Part shown: piece by piece, positions 1-6,059 of the stretch
Layout: each line of letters begins with the position of its first letter
Position numbering within the stretch: the first letter of the stretch is position 1
DNA from: Acidobacteriota bacterium
GTDB lineage: Bacteria > Acidobacteriota > Aminicenantia > UBA2199
Length of the DNA: 7,812 bases
NCBI GenBank assembly: GCA_028749105.1
Contig: JAQUQF010000075.1
Location: forward strand, 1 to 7,812
Direction of reading: 5' to 3'
Translations under genes and position numbers: made by a program
Notes under the pieces: model-generated
Told to the model about the DNA's origin: nothing
The model's database searches: none
Seen by the model: the letters and a program-made list of their open reading frames with translations, nothing else

Positions 1-181
1 GCGGCGACATGCCCGGGGCGGTGGAAAGCAGCTCGACCTGGATGTTGGTGACGTCGGGGAAGGCGTCGATGGGGATGCGCAAGACCGACCAGACGCCCAT
101 GGCGACGATGAACATGACCCCGATCAGGACCAGGAAGCGCCGGCGCAGCGCCCCGGCGATCAGACGCTCAAGAGTGCCCAT
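1..181 (-). CDS. CusA/CzcA-family heavy-metal RND efflux pump, N-terminal fragment
   Basis: Only the first 60 residues are present; the gene runs off the left edge. Visible are a short basic N-terminus, a first membrane helix (about residues 15-34) and the sequence IPIDAFPDVTNIQVELLSTA (36-55), a hallmark of heavy-metal RND pumps of the CusA/CzcA class just after helix 1. By family knowledge the full protein would be about 1,000-1,050 residues, trimeric, in the inner membrane, and would expel metal cations using the proton gradient. The ATG at 181-179 is chosen because GGAGG lies six bases upstream (188-192) and the start matches family N-termini. It overlaps the end of the adaptor gene by 14 bases, which suggests translational coupling. 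Cu(I)/Ag(I) versus Zn/Co/Cd specificity cannot be told, because the diagnostic central helices are outside the window. Confidence 0.93.
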   Translation of the reverse strand, partial: MGTLERLIAGALRRRFLVLIGVMFIVAMGVWSVLRIPIDAFPDVTNIQVELLSTAPGMSP

Positions 182-1298
182 GCCCGTCCTCCATGCTCCC
201 CTTGCGCATCTCTGACTTGAGCAGGAAGCTGCCCGACGTTGCCACCTCCTCCCCGGCGCGGAGGCCCGTGAGGACCTCGACCTGGCCGCCAAGCCGTTCG
301 CCGGTCGCGATCTCGCGCCGGAAGAACCGTCTCTCCCCGGTCAGCACGAAGACGATCGAGCGACCGTCGTCGTCCTGCACCGCCGCATCGGGGACAGCCA
401 GGACCGTCCGATTGGCGCCGCCTTCCAGGGCGGCTTCGACGAACATCCCCGTCTTGAGCTTGCCCGCGGGGTTGGCCACCTCGACGCGGCCAGTGAGAGT
501 GCGCGTTTTTTCATCCAGGACATCGCCGACGAGAAGGAGCTGCCCGCGGAAGACCTCCCCCGGGTAGGCATGGGTCCGGAGCTCGGCCCCGGCCCCCGCC
601 TGCAGGGAAGCCATGTCCTCTTCGCGAATGTGCAGGCTGGCCCAAAGGACCGATGGGTCGGCCAGGCGGAACAGGTTGGCACCGAGCTCGACATGATCTC
701 CAGCCAGGACATTGGCTTCAATGACCGTCCCGGCGAAGGGGGCGCGCACCGCCAGCAGCGGCCGCGGCACCCGGGCCGGGCCGATGCTGTCGACCTCGGC
801 GGCCGTAGCGCCGACGAGGAGGAGCCGCTGACGCGCGCTGACCAATATGGCGCGGGCCGCGGGCGCTTCTTCCAGGTCGACGGCGAGCCGCTGCGCCCGC
901 TCCATGGCCTGCAGGTACTCGGCCTGCAGCGACATGTAGTCGGGGCTGTACACTTCGGCCAGGACCTGCCCGGCGCCGACGCGGTCTCCGGAGACAGCCA
1001 TGACGCGCTCGATGCGTCCCGGGGTGCGTGCGGTGAGATGGGCCAGACGCCGGGCGTTGAACTCGAGCACGCCCGGCGCGGTCACCTGCTTGCGGAAGAC
1101 ATGGCTCGCCGCCTTCGCGGTGTGGATATCGCCGGCGGCCCAGGCCGACGCCGTCAGGGTAATCGAGACGTCCGTCTCATGTTTGGCTTCCGCTGCCTCG
1201 CGGCCTGCGTCGACGGCCTTCTGGCCGCGGCAGGCACAGGCGCTGACAGCCAAAACAAACAACAGCGCCCGCAAAATGTGTCTGGATAGGTTGCACAT
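168..1298 (-). CDS. CusB/CzcB-type periplasmic adaptor (membrane fusion) lipoprotein of RND metal efflux system
   Basis: A 376-residue protein that would bridge the inner-membrane RND pump and the outer-membrane channel. A hydrophobic signal (about residues 8-20) ends in the lipobox VSAC, predicting lipid attachment at Cys21. Two lipoyl-like half motifs follow, around residues 88-119 (TPGRIERVMAVSGDRVGAGQ) and 184-212 (RAPFAGTVIEANVLAGDHVE). Between them a helical hairpin (about 120-170) is the expected contact with the TolC partner. A beta-barrel region (215-290, with the family-like stretch ending KTGMFVEAAL) and a membrane-proximal domain (about 298-360) complete the usual order. The C-terminus ends DGHGHS, a small possible metal site. 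The start at 1298 has GGAG six bases upstream, within the 11-base gap after the TolC gene. The order channel-adaptor-pump and the overlap with the RND gene support one operon. Substrate metal is not determinable here. Confidence 0.93.
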   Translation of the reverse strand: MCNLSRHILRALLFVLAVSACACRGQKAVDAGREAAEAKHETDVSITLTASAWAAGDIHTAKAASHVFRKQVTAPGVLEFNARRLAHLTARTPGRIERVMAVSGDRVGAGQVLAEVYSPDYMSLQAEYLQAMERAQRLAVDLEEAPAARAILVSARQRLLLVGATAAEVDSIGPARVPRPLLAVRAPFAGTVIEANVLAGDHVELGANLFRLADPSVLWASLHIREEDMASLQAGAGAELRTHAYPGEVFRGQLLLVGDVLDEKTRTLTGRVEVANPAGKLKTGMFVEAALEGGANRTVLAVPDAAVQDDDGRSIVFVLTGERRFFRREIATGERLGGQVEVLTGLRAGEEVATSGSFLLKSEMRKGSMEDGHGHS

Positions 1299-1309
1299 GG
1301 TTTTCTCCG

Positions 1310-2554
1310 TTAGTTTGATTCCTCGCCTGCGACTTCGAGGTCGGCCAGCGCCAGGTTGTAAACATAGATCGCGCGCAGATGCTCCAGCTCGGCAAGGGCG
1401 AACGTGCGGTGCAGGTCAAGGAGCTCATAGGCCGAGCCCTTGCCGTAGCGGAAATACTCAAGTTGGATGCGCAGTTCGTCCTCAAGCTCCCGAAGCAGGC
1501 CCCGTTCGAACACGCGCACCTGCTCCTCGGCGGCTTTCGCCGCGGAAAAGGCGCCCTCTATGGCCGAGCGCAGGCGCCGCTCACGGCTTTCCGCCTCCAG
1601 CCGGGCGTTCTCCAAATCGGCAGCGGCCTCCAGGGCCAAGCCCCTGGAGCGCCCGGGCCGAAGAAAAGGCAAGGTCAGTCCGAGCGTAATCCCCCAGGCG
1701 CCGGGGCGGACGCTGGGAAGTGAAAATCCGGCCAGCAGATCGGGACTTCGGCTCAGGCCCGCCAATTTTGCCGCGGCCGCCGCCTGGACTTGCCGCAAAG
1801 CAGCAATGCGCAGGGAAGGCAGGGCTGTTCTGGTTTTTCCCCAGCCCCCATCCGGCTCGACGACAAGAGGAGCAAAGGACATCCGCGACGCAAGCTCGAT
1901 GGGCTCCCCGGCCGGCTTCGCCAGCAGCTCATTCAGCTCCAGCGCCGCCTGGCGCCGCTCACTTTCCTGCTCAAGGACCTGGTTGCGCAACCGGGCTTTC
2001 TCGGCCCGGACGCGAAGGACATCGGCATATGCGGCCGTACCGGAACTGTATTTTGCCTGGAGGTCAGCCAGCAGGAGATCGAGACGCAGCGTGGATTTTT
2101 CCAGGGAACGGACCGCCTCCGTGGCGAAAGCGGTTTTCCAATAGGCCCGCTTGACATCGGCCGCCACGATCAGCTTGACCCGATCGAGTTCGGCCGCGGC
2201 GAGGTCCTCGCCGCTGCGGCCGATCTCCAGCCGCAGCGAACGCTTGCCGGGAAATTCGAAGAGCTGCTCGATCCCCAGGTAGATCTCCGTTTTTTCCTCA
2301 TCCTTTCCAGAGCCCGGCAGGGGCGCTCCATCGATGCCGGCGGCAAGTTGGGGCTCGGGCCGCGCGCCCAGCTGAAGCGCCCGCCCGCGTGCGGCATTGA
2401 TCTCAATGCCGGCGGAAAGGACGCGCGGATTCCGTGACAAGGCGATCTCGACGGCTTTTTCAATCGTGAGGCCGTCGGCCGTGGCGGCCGGAGCGGCAAC
2501 CGTGAAAAGAACCAACAAGGCAGCAACGCAACAATCATGAGAAAATCGGATCAT
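1310..2554 (-). CDS. TolC-family outer-membrane efflux protein (CusC/CzcC-like)
   Basis: A 414-residue outer-membrane channel subunit; by family knowledge it forms a trimeric barrel with a periplasmic alpha-helical tunnel that receives metal from the adaptor/pump. Residues 1-26 are a signal peptide (hydrophobic VAALLVLFTVAAPA, likely cleaved after ATA). Two outer-membrane-efflux repeats are visible: about 29-215 and about 240-410, each rich in long amphipathic helices. Each has the typical helix-turn signature, KYSSGTAAYADVLRV in the first and YFRYGKGSAYELLDLHRTF in the second. The frame stays open for 50 more codons upstream (to 2704), but the ATG at 2554 is chosen because GAGGTG lies five bases before it and the signal peptide begins there; the upstream codons overlap the preceding gene and are Pro/Ala/Arg-rich junk. 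It is followed after 11 bases by the adaptor gene. Confidence 0.93.
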   Translation of the reverse strand: MIRFSHDCCVAALLVLFTVAAPAATADGLTIEKAVEIALSRNPRVLSAGIEINAARGRALQLGARPEPQLAAGIDGAPLPGSGKDEEKTEIYLGIEQLFEFPGKRSLRLEIGRSGEDLAAAELDRVKLIVAADVKRAYWKTAFATEAVRSLEKSTLRLDLLLADLQAKYSSGTAAYADVLRVRAEKARLRNQVLEQESERRQAALELNELLAKPAGEPIELASRMSFAPLVVEPDGGWGKTRTALPSLRIAALRQVQAAAAAKLAGLSRSPDLLAGFSLPSVRPGAWGITLGLTLPFLRPGRSRGLALEAAADLENARLEAESRERRLRSAIEGAFSAAKAAEEQVRVFERGLLRELEDELRIQLEYFRYGKGSAYELLDLHRTFALAELEHLRAIYVYNLALADLEVAGEESN

Positions 2555-2559
2555 GGTTT

Positions 2560-2565
2560 CACCTC
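2560..2565 (-). promoter_or_regulatory. Ribosome binding site deciding the TolC-family start
   Basis: GAGGTG on the minus strand, five bases before the ATG at 2554. It favours this internal start over the ATG at 2704, which would add 50 residues with no signal-peptide character and overlap the neighbouring gene. Confidence 0.8.
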
Positions 2566-2600
2566 GGAAGGGGAATTGAATCAAGGAAGAGAGGGACGGC

Positions 2601-3053
2601 TCAGCAGCGCAGGCGGGAACTGGCGGCCATAGCGGCAAGCAGCGGCGGGGCCGCGGCGCCGGACCTGCCGCGGCGGTGGCTCGCCGGTCGGGGGATCGTC
2701 GCACCGGTCATGGCAACGGGCCGCTCATTTGCCGGGGCGGGCCGCCCATATCCATCGGGAGCGTGATGCCGGCTCGCCGCGGCAGTAATCGCGGCGGGAG
2801 CTACCAGTTGGATGTCGGTGCAGCCCGCTTCCAGGCAAGGGGCGCCTGGAGCGGCGTGTTGGCAACCGCTGTGGGATGCCGTCTGGCGGCAGGAACAGGA
2901 ATCGGCGAAAAACTCGATTTGCGGCGGCCGATCCGTTCTGTAACAGATCACCAGAGATGGTAGGTAGAGGCCTAGGACCTGCAGGGCGCAGGCCGAAAAG
3001 GCCATTACCAGCCATGGGCGCTGCCGGCAGGCGAGCCGTTTCATTGGTTTCAT
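2601..3053 (-). CDS. Small membrane-anchored Cys/His-rich protein heading the metal efflux operon
   Basis: About 150 residues. One hydrophobic segment (about residues 14-36, WLVMAFSACALQVLGLYLPS) would be a signal or membrane anchor. A Cys-rich region follows: C37, then C53 and C55 (SCSC), C64, C73 and C78, spaced CxC-x8-C-x8-C-x4-C and ending in CTDIQL. The tail is low-complexity Pro/Ala/Arg with a terminal Cys (LRC). The pattern of a hydrophobic N-terminus, 'ICY...IEF', clustered Cys, 'C(T)DI.L' and a terminal LRC-like end resembles, from memory, uncharacterised small proteins found beside cus/czc operons; this was not checked. A periplasmic metal-binding or chaperone role is inferred from the Cys/His and the operon. 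The start is uncertain: ATG at 3053 or 3044 (three codons later), or 3005; none has a good ribosome site. The promoter at 3066-3094 rules out the longer start at 3122. It ends 46 bases before the TolC gene. Confidence 0.68.
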   Translation of the reverse strand: MKPMKRLACRQRPWLVMAFSACALQVLGLYLPSLVICYRTDRPPQIEFFADSCSCRQTASHSGCQHAAPGAPCLEAGCTDIQLVAPAAITAAASRHHAPDGYGRPAPANERPVAMTGATIPRPASHRRGRSGAAAPPLLAAMAASSRLRC

Positions 3054-3065
3054 CAAGGATGTCAG

Positions 3066-3094
3066 ACTATAGCAAAACAGTCCGGACGTGTCAA
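3066..3094 (-). promoter_or_regulatory. Sigma70-type promoter of the metal efflux operon
   Basis: On the minus strand, a perfect -35 TTGACA (3089-3094), a 17-base spacer and -10 TATAGT (3066-3071). Transcription would begin near 3060-3058, only a few bases before the ATG at 3053, so the leader would be very short. The spacer holds an 8-base perfect palindrome, GTCCGGAC (3080-3087), placed where a repressor could sit. The spacer is the standard 17 bases, not the 19-20 typical of MerR-type metal activators. Located between the end of the MFS gene (3132) and the Cys-rich gene, where an operon promoter is expected. Confidence 0.75.
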
Positions 3095-3131
3095 TGATGG
3101 TTCCCGGCCTCAGATCGGGCATCCCGACGCA

Positions 3132-4721
3132 TTATGCCTTGCGCGTCATGCCTTTGGCCATCCAGTTGCGGGCCAGCACCAAAGCGATCGGCGAGACCAT
3201 GGCAATGAAGGCGTACATCAGCCACATGGAGCCGGTGCGCATCGGCAGGCCCAGTTCCGGCTTGGGGCAATAGCGGGCGATGACGTATCCCGAGTAAAGC
3301 GAAGTGAGCATCTTGGTCAGGAACCAGGGAAACTGGCCGATGCCCATGTAGAGGCCGGTCTTGCCTTCGGGGGCGATCTCGGCCACCCACTGCAGGAAGC
3401 GGGGCTGCCACATGGCCTCGCCCACCGACATCACCAGAATGAAGAGCAGGAAGAGGTAGACGTTCGGCCCCAGGGCCAGGAGGAAGGTCGGCAGAGCCAT
3501 GACGAAGGTGCCGGCGATCATCATCTTGTAGACGTTGCTGCGCGCGGTCAGGGCGGCGATCAGCGGCGAAAGGACAAAAATGAGGATGGGGTTGAGGTTG
3601 GAGAAGACCTCGAAATTGCGGCTGACGCCGGTGCCGGCGAAAGCCCGGTCCAGATAATAAGGGATGGTCAGCCAGTTGTGGGCGAACAAGGTCTGCACCG
3701 GGATGAGGATGAAAATGAAAAAGACGAAGCGCCCATCCCGGAAGGGGTGGTCGGGCCGTTGGCGCAGGAATTCCCAGAGGGCACCCAGTACGGCGAAAAC
3801 CAGGAGCGCATACACGAGAAAGGCGGGCAGGGAGACCCGGCCCAGGCGGTAGAGGATCACCAGCGCCAGAGCCGCAAGCGATAGGGCGATCCAGCAAAGG
3901 AACGGCAGGAGCGGGATACGCTGGGTGCGCTTTTTTTCCGGGGCGGCGGCCTTGGCGTCGGCGGCCCGGTTCTCCTCGGCGGTGTTCATCTGCCGGGTTT
4001 CGCGGGCCACGCGTTCGACCGCCCGGGCATCGATCTTGCGGGTGATGAGCAGCAGGGTCAGCACGGTGCTGAATAGCATGATGCCAGCGTAGATCCAGAA
4101 AACGGCGGCCAGGCCATTGGGCGGGAATTTGCTCGCGAAGGCGCGCCGGGTGCCGGAGGAGATGAAGCCCGACAGGAACGCTCCCAGGTTCATCAGGCCG
4201 TAGATCACGGCATAGCCGATGGCGGCCGTTTGCGGGTTGGTATAGCGCTTGACGCCGGCGTAGGCCGCCGGCATGTACAGCCCGTAGGCGACGATGATCA
4301 GCAAGAGGCCGCCGGCCATGACGAAGAACATCGCCGAACCCATGCCGCTGCCCAGGGCCAGCATGCCGGAGAAGGCGATCAGGACATAGCCCAGCATCAT
4401 CACCGCCAGGGAGAGGGCCAGCGAGACGCGCACGCCGATCTTGTCGGAAATGCCGCCGAACAGCAGCATGGCGAAGGTGATGCCGCCGGTGACACCACCG
4501 TAGACCCAGCCCGAATGGACATCGCTCAGCAGGATGTTTTCCGAGCAGTATTTGCCCAGGACGGTCAGGAGGCCGAAATAGACCAGCCCTTCAAACACAT
4601 AGGGGATGTTGACCCCCCACAGCGCCCGCGGCGCATTCAGGAAGGCGGTGAAGGTCGTGGCCAGCTCGTTCAGCGTTTTCTTGATGGCGCCGGCCAGCCC
4701 GGCAGGCGGAGTGTCGCTCAT
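3132..4721 (-). CDS. MFS transporter, POT/PTR2 (proton-coupled peptide transporter)-like
   Basis: A 529-residue inner-membrane protein with about 14 predicted helices: six (about 41-58, 72-90, 100-119, 130-150, 167-187, 206-226), a charged cytoplasmic loop (228-268), two extra helices (270-291, 299-318), then six more (from 331). This 6+2+6 plan matches bacterial POT transporters. Supporting details are an MFS loop motif GGISDKIGVRVS (89-100), a TM1 segment with Glu44 and YFG (48-50), a PTR2-like stretch ending NLGAFLSGFISSG (178-190), and SVGEAMWQPRFLQ with a following AP (432-451). The usual POT TM1 ExxER motif is absent, so substrate and even peptide transport are uncertain; 'MFS transporter' is secure. 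Its ATG overlaps the stop of the upstream small membrane protein (ATGA), implying coupled translation. The SD-like GGGGGA lies within that upstream gene. Confidence 0.85.
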   Translation of the reverse strand: MSDTPPAGLAGAIKKTLNELATTFTAFLNAPRALWGVNIPYVFEGLVYFGLLTVLGKYCSENILLSDVHSGWVYGGVTGGITFAMLLFGGISDKIGVRVSLALSLAVMMLGYVLIAFSGMLALGSGMGSAMFFVMAGGLLLIIVAYGLYMPAAYAGVKRYTNPQTAAIGYAVIYGLMNLGAFLSGFISSGTRRAFASKFPPNGLAAVFWIYAGIMLFSTVLTLLLITRKIDARAVERVARETRQMNTAEENRAADAKAAAPEKKRTQRIPLLPFLCWIALSLAALALVILYRLGRVSLPAFLVYALLVFAVLGALWEFLRQRPDHPFRDGRFVFFIFILIPVQTLFAHNWLTIPYYLDRAFAGTGVSRNFEVFSNLNPILIFVLSPLIAALTARSNVYKMMIAGTFVMALPTFLLALGPNVYLFLLFILVMSVGEAMWQPRFLQWVAEIAPEGKTGLYMGIGQFPWFLTKMLTSLYSGYVIARYCPKPELGLPMRTGSMWLMYAFIAMVSPIALVLARNWMAKGMTRKA

Positions 4722-5074
4722 AATGATTCCCCCTTTTTCTTCAGGATCTGCAGGTAGAGGACGATTCCGGCCATGCCCAGAGCCTGCAAGAGGACCATCA
4801 GGCGGTGCGGCAGCGGATCGACAGGAAAGGGGTGCAGAACGCCGATGATCAGGACCGAGGTCAGCAAGGCCGATGCGGCATAGGCCGCTTTCAGCCCGTT
4901 CATTTCGCGGCGGCCGAATACGATCAGGGCGCTCCAGCCCAGGGCGGTGAGGAACACCAGGCAGGCGCTGGTCATCCCCGCCGAATAGGGCGCGGGGCGG
5001 TAGAGGAGGAGAAACACACCCAGCGTCAACACGGCGAACAGCACGGGAAAGGCCAGGAACGGCAGCTTTTTCAT
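4718..5074 (-). CDS. Small four-helix integral membrane protein of unknown function
   Basis: 118 residues, nearly all membrane: hydrophobic helices at about 5-24, 33-53, 62-80 and 91-110, short loops, and a Lys-rich tail (KKKGE). The positive charges (KK at the N-terminus, GRR at 54-56, KKK at the C-terminus) predict both ends and the central loop in the cytoplasm. I do not recognise the family. The stop shares four bases (ATGA) with the start of the POT-like transporter, so the two are almost certainly made together; an accessory or stability role for the transporter is an inference. There is no ribosome site before the ATG at 5074. Instead a promoter ends nine bases upstream, so this gene is predicted to be translated from a leaderless message. 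Confidence 0.8.
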   Translation of the reverse strand: MKKLPFLAFPVLFAVLTLGVFLLLYRPAPYSAGMTSACLVFLTALGWSALIVFGRREMNGLKAAYAASALLTSVLIIGVLHPFPVDPLPHRLMVLLQALGMAGIVLYLQILKKKGESL

Positions 5075-5083
5075 AGGAATATC

Positions 5084-5112
5084 ATGATAGGAAATTGCCG
5101 GAGGAAAGTCAA
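5084..5112 (-). promoter_or_regulatory. Promoter of the small membrane protein / MFS operon, predicted leaderless
   Basis: Minus strand: -35 TTGACT (5107-5112), 17-base spacer, -10 TATCAT (5084-5089). Only nine bases separate the -10 box from the ATG at 5074, so transcription would start within a few bases of, or exactly at, the A of the start codon. The absence of a Shine-Dalgarno sequence agrees with this. It stands back-to-back with the plus-strand promoter, with 15 bases between the two -35 boxes. Confidence 0.7.
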
Positions 5113-5127
5113 CGCCATGGCCGGCAG

Positions 5128-5156
5128 TTTACTTTTCACTTGCATTCGCCTATAAT
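5128..5156 (+). promoter_or_regulatory. Promoter of the unknown gene / dcd-like gene pair
   Basis: Plus strand: -35 TTTACT (5128-5133, four of six consensus bases), 17-base spacer, perfect -10 TATAAT (5151-5156). Predicted start near 5162-5164, immediately before the ribosome site at 5165-5170, giving a leader of about 12 bases. Divergent from the promoter at 5084-5112. The gap between the two -35 boxes covers GCCATGGC (5114-5121) and GCCGGC (5120-5125), which could be a shared operator. Confidence 0.72.
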
Positions 5157-5164
5157 TCTTTTGC

Positions 5165-5170
5165 GGAGGT
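5165..5170 (+). promoter_or_regulatory. Strong ribosome binding site supporting a GTG start
   Basis: GGAGGT, four bases before the GTG at 5175. No in-frame ATG exists nearby, so this site fixes the start of the 294-residue protein at GTG. Confidence 0.85.
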
Positions 5171-5174
5171 ACGC

Positions 5175-6059
5175 GTGGAAACCTTGAACATTTTGGGCAA
5201 GTTCAGCGGCAAGCGTCTGGACAACTTCCCGGCGATCCAGCACACCAACCTGTTCAAGAGGATCCGGGAGAACTTCCACATCGAGCTGTTCCTCAAGGGC
5301 GGCCATACGCTGCTTTCTCCTTGTTACACCGTGCTGCGCGGCGAGGCCTTCCCCGAATTGGCCGGCTTCCTCGCCCAGAACGAAGAGTTCCTGGACAGCC
5401 TGAAGGACTTCATCGTCAACACGCTGTACGTCTACAGCGCCGTCATCGAGGAGAACTCCGGCCTCCTGGTCAACGAACAGGACATCGTCATCGGCCGCCT
5501 GCGCCACCGCGAACACGACCGCTTCGAGGTCAAGTTCTACTCCCACTACCAGGACGAGCTGGAGAGCGCCTACAACGACAAGATCTACCTCGGCCGCGCC
5601 TTCGTCGACCTGAAGAAATTCGAGAAGGAGCACCTGGGACTCCACGAATTCTTCCACTCGATCCTGGAGCAGAACGCCAAGATCCAGGAGCGGGCCATCC
5701 ACAAGCTGCGCTACTTCGACGACTACAAGAAGCCCTACCTCGACGAAATCGACTACCTGGTCAAGGAGCTCAATACCGAGGCTTTGGAACGGATCAAGCT
5801 GATCCCCAAGAGCGACCTGAAGAGCGTTGCGACCGTCACCCTGGTCGAGTGCATCGACCACCTGCTGATCCTGCGCAACCTGATGGTCGAGCTGAAGGAT
5901 TTTACGGTCGAGTTCGAGAACAAGCTGCGCCTGGGTGAGGAGACCAGCTACGTCAAGTACCTGTTCAAGTTTTCCAAGGACCTGACCAACGGCATCGAGT
6001 ACCTGAGCAAGCTGTGCTACCTGATCAGCCAGCGGGTCTCCAAGTACCCGCTCGTCTGA
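5175..6059 (+). CDS. Conserved-looking soluble protein of unknown function, upstream of and coupled to dcd-like gene
   Basis: 294 residues from a GTG start. No signal peptide or membrane helix is seen; the protein is highly charged and mostly helical by eye (for example 60-92, 143-209, 214-289), with one shorter stretch of likely strand (about 95-125). It contains HEFFH (157-161, context LGLHEFFHSI), which fits the general pattern of zinc-peptidase HExxH motifs with downstream acidic residues such as E172 or E191. The motif is short, so a metallopeptidase call would be speculative. I do not recognise the family. Codon use is strongly GC-biased like a real gene, the promoter and ribosome site are good, and its TGA overlaps the next ATG by one base (TGATG), so it is probably co-translated with the dCTP-deaminase-like protein. 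A nucleotide-metabolism link is inferred only from that pairing. Confidence 0.85.
   Translation: METLNILGKFSGKRLDNFPAIQHTNLFKRIRENFHIELFLKGGHTLLSPCYTVLRGEAFPELAGFLAQNEEFLDSLKDFIVNTLYVYSAVIEENSGLLVNEQDIVIGRLRHREHDRFEVKFYSHYQDELESAYNDKIYLGRAFVDLKKFEKEHLGLHEFFHSILEQNAKIQERAIHKLRYFDDYKKPYLDEIDYLVKELNTEALERIKLIPKSDLKSVATVTLVECIDHLLILRNLMVELKDFTVEFENKLRLGEETSYVKYLFKFSKDLTNGIEYLSKLCYLISQRVSKYPLV

Noticed and set aside
570..1289. 239-codon open frame on the plus strand inside the adaptor gene
   Set aside because: Antisense shadow of the well-supported adaptor; Gly/Arg/Asp/Ala-rich with no domain.
1790..2437. 215-codon open frame on the plus strand inside the TolC-family gene
   Set aside because: Antisense shadow of a gene with clear signal peptide and efflux repeats.
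2555..2704. 50-residue N-terminal extension of the TolC-family protein
   Set aside because: It would hide the signal peptide, overlaps the Cys-rich gene and has no ribosome site, whereas the ATG at 2554 has GAGGTG.
3066..3094. MerR/CueR-type metal-activated promoter
   Set aside because: The spacer is the ordinary 17 bases rather than 19-20 and no long inverted repeat typical of MerR operators is present.
3054..3122. Longer start (ATG 3122) for the Cys-rich protein
   Set aside because: The extension runs through the strong promoter at 3066-3094, so these codons would not be on the transcript, and it adds no family-like sequence.
3115..3127. Small hairpin TCGGG-CAT-CCCGA after the MFS gene as a terminator
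   Set aside because: Stem is only five base pairs and no T-run follows on the minus strand; read-through into the efflux operon is possible.
4230..4757. 175-codon plus-strand frame opposite the MFS gene
   Set aside because: Translation is His/Gln/Asp/Gly-rich, as expected opposite a hydrophobic membrane gene; no ribosome site or domain.
5136..5861. 241-codon open frame on the minus strand opposite the unknown gene
   Set aside because: Its translation is monotonous Val/Leu/Glu/Asp/Gln, typical of the antisense of a GC-rich gene; it overlaps the divergent plus-strand promoter and has no supporting start signal.
6014..6058. 15-codon upstream extension of the dcd-like protein
   Set aside because: It overlaps the previous gene in another frame; the ATG at 6059 gives the family's usual N-terminus and the TGATG coupling.
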